Part shown: positions 31,657 to 32,270 of the stretch, piece after piece
Position numbering within the stretch: position 1 is the first letter of the stretch
Layout of the letters: each line of letters begins with the position of its first letter
DNA from: Candidatus Bathyarchaeota archaeon
GTDB taxonomy: Archaea; Thermoproteota; Bathyarchaeia; Bathyarchaeales; Bathycorpusculaceae
Assembly: GCA_012515445.1 (NCBI GenBank)
Contig: JAAYYI010000030.1
Location: 1-32,270, forward strand
DNA length: 32,270 nt
Direction of reading: 5' to 3'
Notes under the pieces: generated by a model
What the model was told of the DNA's origin: nothing
Databases searched by the model: none
What the model saw: only the letters and a program-made list of their open reading frames with translations
Program-made: the position numbers and the translations under genes

Positions 31657-32270
31657 CTATTTGCTGTCGATAGTCTGATTCGTTTTTAGAGAACCGTTTT
31701 TCCTTCTACCGTTAACCACCGTGACTAATTCGAGCAGTGTCAACGCGATTACGCTGTATGTCGGTATCCAGTCGTAGGCATATGACTGCGAGATAATATC
31801 TGCATTGAGCACTGTCTGAAGGAAGGATAAACTAACGTTGCCGTAGAAAAAGAAAGGCACATTCGTAACTGCAATCACAACCGCTGAGCCAACTATGAAT
31901 TCGCGGAGTTTTGTGCGGTTGTACCAGAGCAGCAGCGGAACAGCGAAGAAGCCAGCTCTTGGATCCATCATGCCAAACGCGAACAGCAACGCAGAGAGCC
32001 ATGGCTTTTTTCGGTAGCCAAAGTAGAGTGCAGCAACAAGCAGAACCGCCTGCAGTATGTGTGCGTTGATGTAGACCCAGCCGCAGTAGTAACTCGGCGC
32101 GAACACTTGTATCGGCACGTCGATTAGGCCAAAGTGGAATGGTTCCGAGTAGGGAATGTTAGAAGCGGGTGTCGGCAGTGGCTGAACAAGCACAACGAAG
32201 GCAGCTACGGCGCCAAGCACTGGGTTTTTGTCTTTAATCAGTTTGTAAACCAGCAAAGCCAGAAGCGGGA
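31657..32270 (-). CDS. Polytopic membrane protein (GT87-like?), N-terminus beyond the window
   Basis: The minus-strand frame is open to the right edge, so the true start lies outside. The visible 200 or so residues hold about five or six membrane helices (VLGAVAAFVVLVQPL, ILQAVLLVAALYFGY, LSALLFAFGMMDPRAGFFAV, FIVGSAVVIAVTNVPFFFY, YSVIALTLLELVTV). The FGMMDPRAGFFAVPLLLW pattern resembles the K/D-P-R helix of polyprenol-dependent mannosyltransferases of the GT87 class, although the resemblance is weak. If so, it would transfer a sugar outside the membrane. A short charged tail ends it. The family call is tentative. Confidence 0.6.
   Translation of the reverse strand, partial: PLLALLVYKLIKDKNPVLGAVAAFVVLVQPLPTPASNIPYSEPFHFGLIDVPIQVFAPSYYCGWVYINAHILQAVLLVAALYFGYRKKPWLSALLFAFGMMDPRAGFFAVPLLLWYNRTKLREFIVGSAVVIAVTNVPFFFYGNVSLSFLQTVLNADIISQSYAYDWIPTYSVIALTLLELVTVVNGRRKNGSLKTNQTIDSK

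Overview
The window reads as a chromosomal piece of an uncultivated archaeon, most likely of the Bathyarchaeia/TACK type. Archaeal markers are an Orc1/Cdc6 initiator, an Lhr-type helicase with a zinc ribbon, the mismatch endonuclease NucS, a cofactor-independent phosphoglycerate mutase of the archaeal class, pyruvoyl-dependent arginine decarboxylase, a short OB-fold ssDNA-binding protein, many small winged-helix regulators, and TATA boxes about 25-30 bases before start codons with few or no leader bases. TTG starts are common and often rescued by a clear Shine-Dalgarno. The lineage is an inference from gene content and was not tested by phylogeny.

Layout. 1-1200: the end of an unrecognised Cys-containing gene, a small coiled-coil protein and pdaD (agmatine/polyamine synthesis). 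1200-4500: a membrane-anchored terpenoid-cyclase-fold protein faces an orc1/cdc6 plus winged-helix operon across an AT-rich spacer with inverted repeats, which is a candidate replication origin. 4600-7700: a phosphodiesterase, a winged-helix protein, and an overlapping amino-acid permease/HAD phosphatase operon. 7790-8860: two tandem secreted paralogues, the first apparently out of frame at an A7 tract. 8867-11761: the large helicase. 11900-15900: a surface protein, a small conserved protein, apgM, the C-terminal stump of a family 2 glycosyltransferase and a membrane protein. 16200-20300: GH130 glycoside phosphorylase/hydrolase with a CBS-pair protein, then a Ca2+-type P-ATPase. 20650-24500: a membrane-anchored metzincin protease, nucS, a methyltransferase and a one-piece membrane sensor/transcription factor. 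24700-26800: a frameshifted PepSY-like gene, an ssDNA-binding protein and a Yip1-like membrane protein with a large external insertion. 27000-30100: a membrane protein facing a four-gene co-directional run made of a UDG-fold protein, alkyladenine glycosylase, a Cys-rich PF11756-type protein and a frameshifted DUF5752-like gene. 30100-32270: a plastocyanin-like copper protein, a surface protein and an incomplete polytopic membrane protein.

Themes are DNA maintenance (initiator, Lhr, NucS, SSB, two base-excision glycosylases), cell-surface proteins with one C-terminal membrane anchor and Ser/Thr/Pro linkers, and sugar/glycan handling (GH130, GT2 stump). Three otherwise well-preserved genes each carry a single apparent one-base shift. 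These are either young pseudogenes, recoded genes or assembly errors, and reads would decide. No tRNA, rRNA, CRISPR array, IS element or prophage was seen. No known defence system is recognisable; the most unusual proteins are the cyclase-fold membrane protein at the putative origin, the UDG-like protein with altered motifs, and the membrane sensor/regulator.
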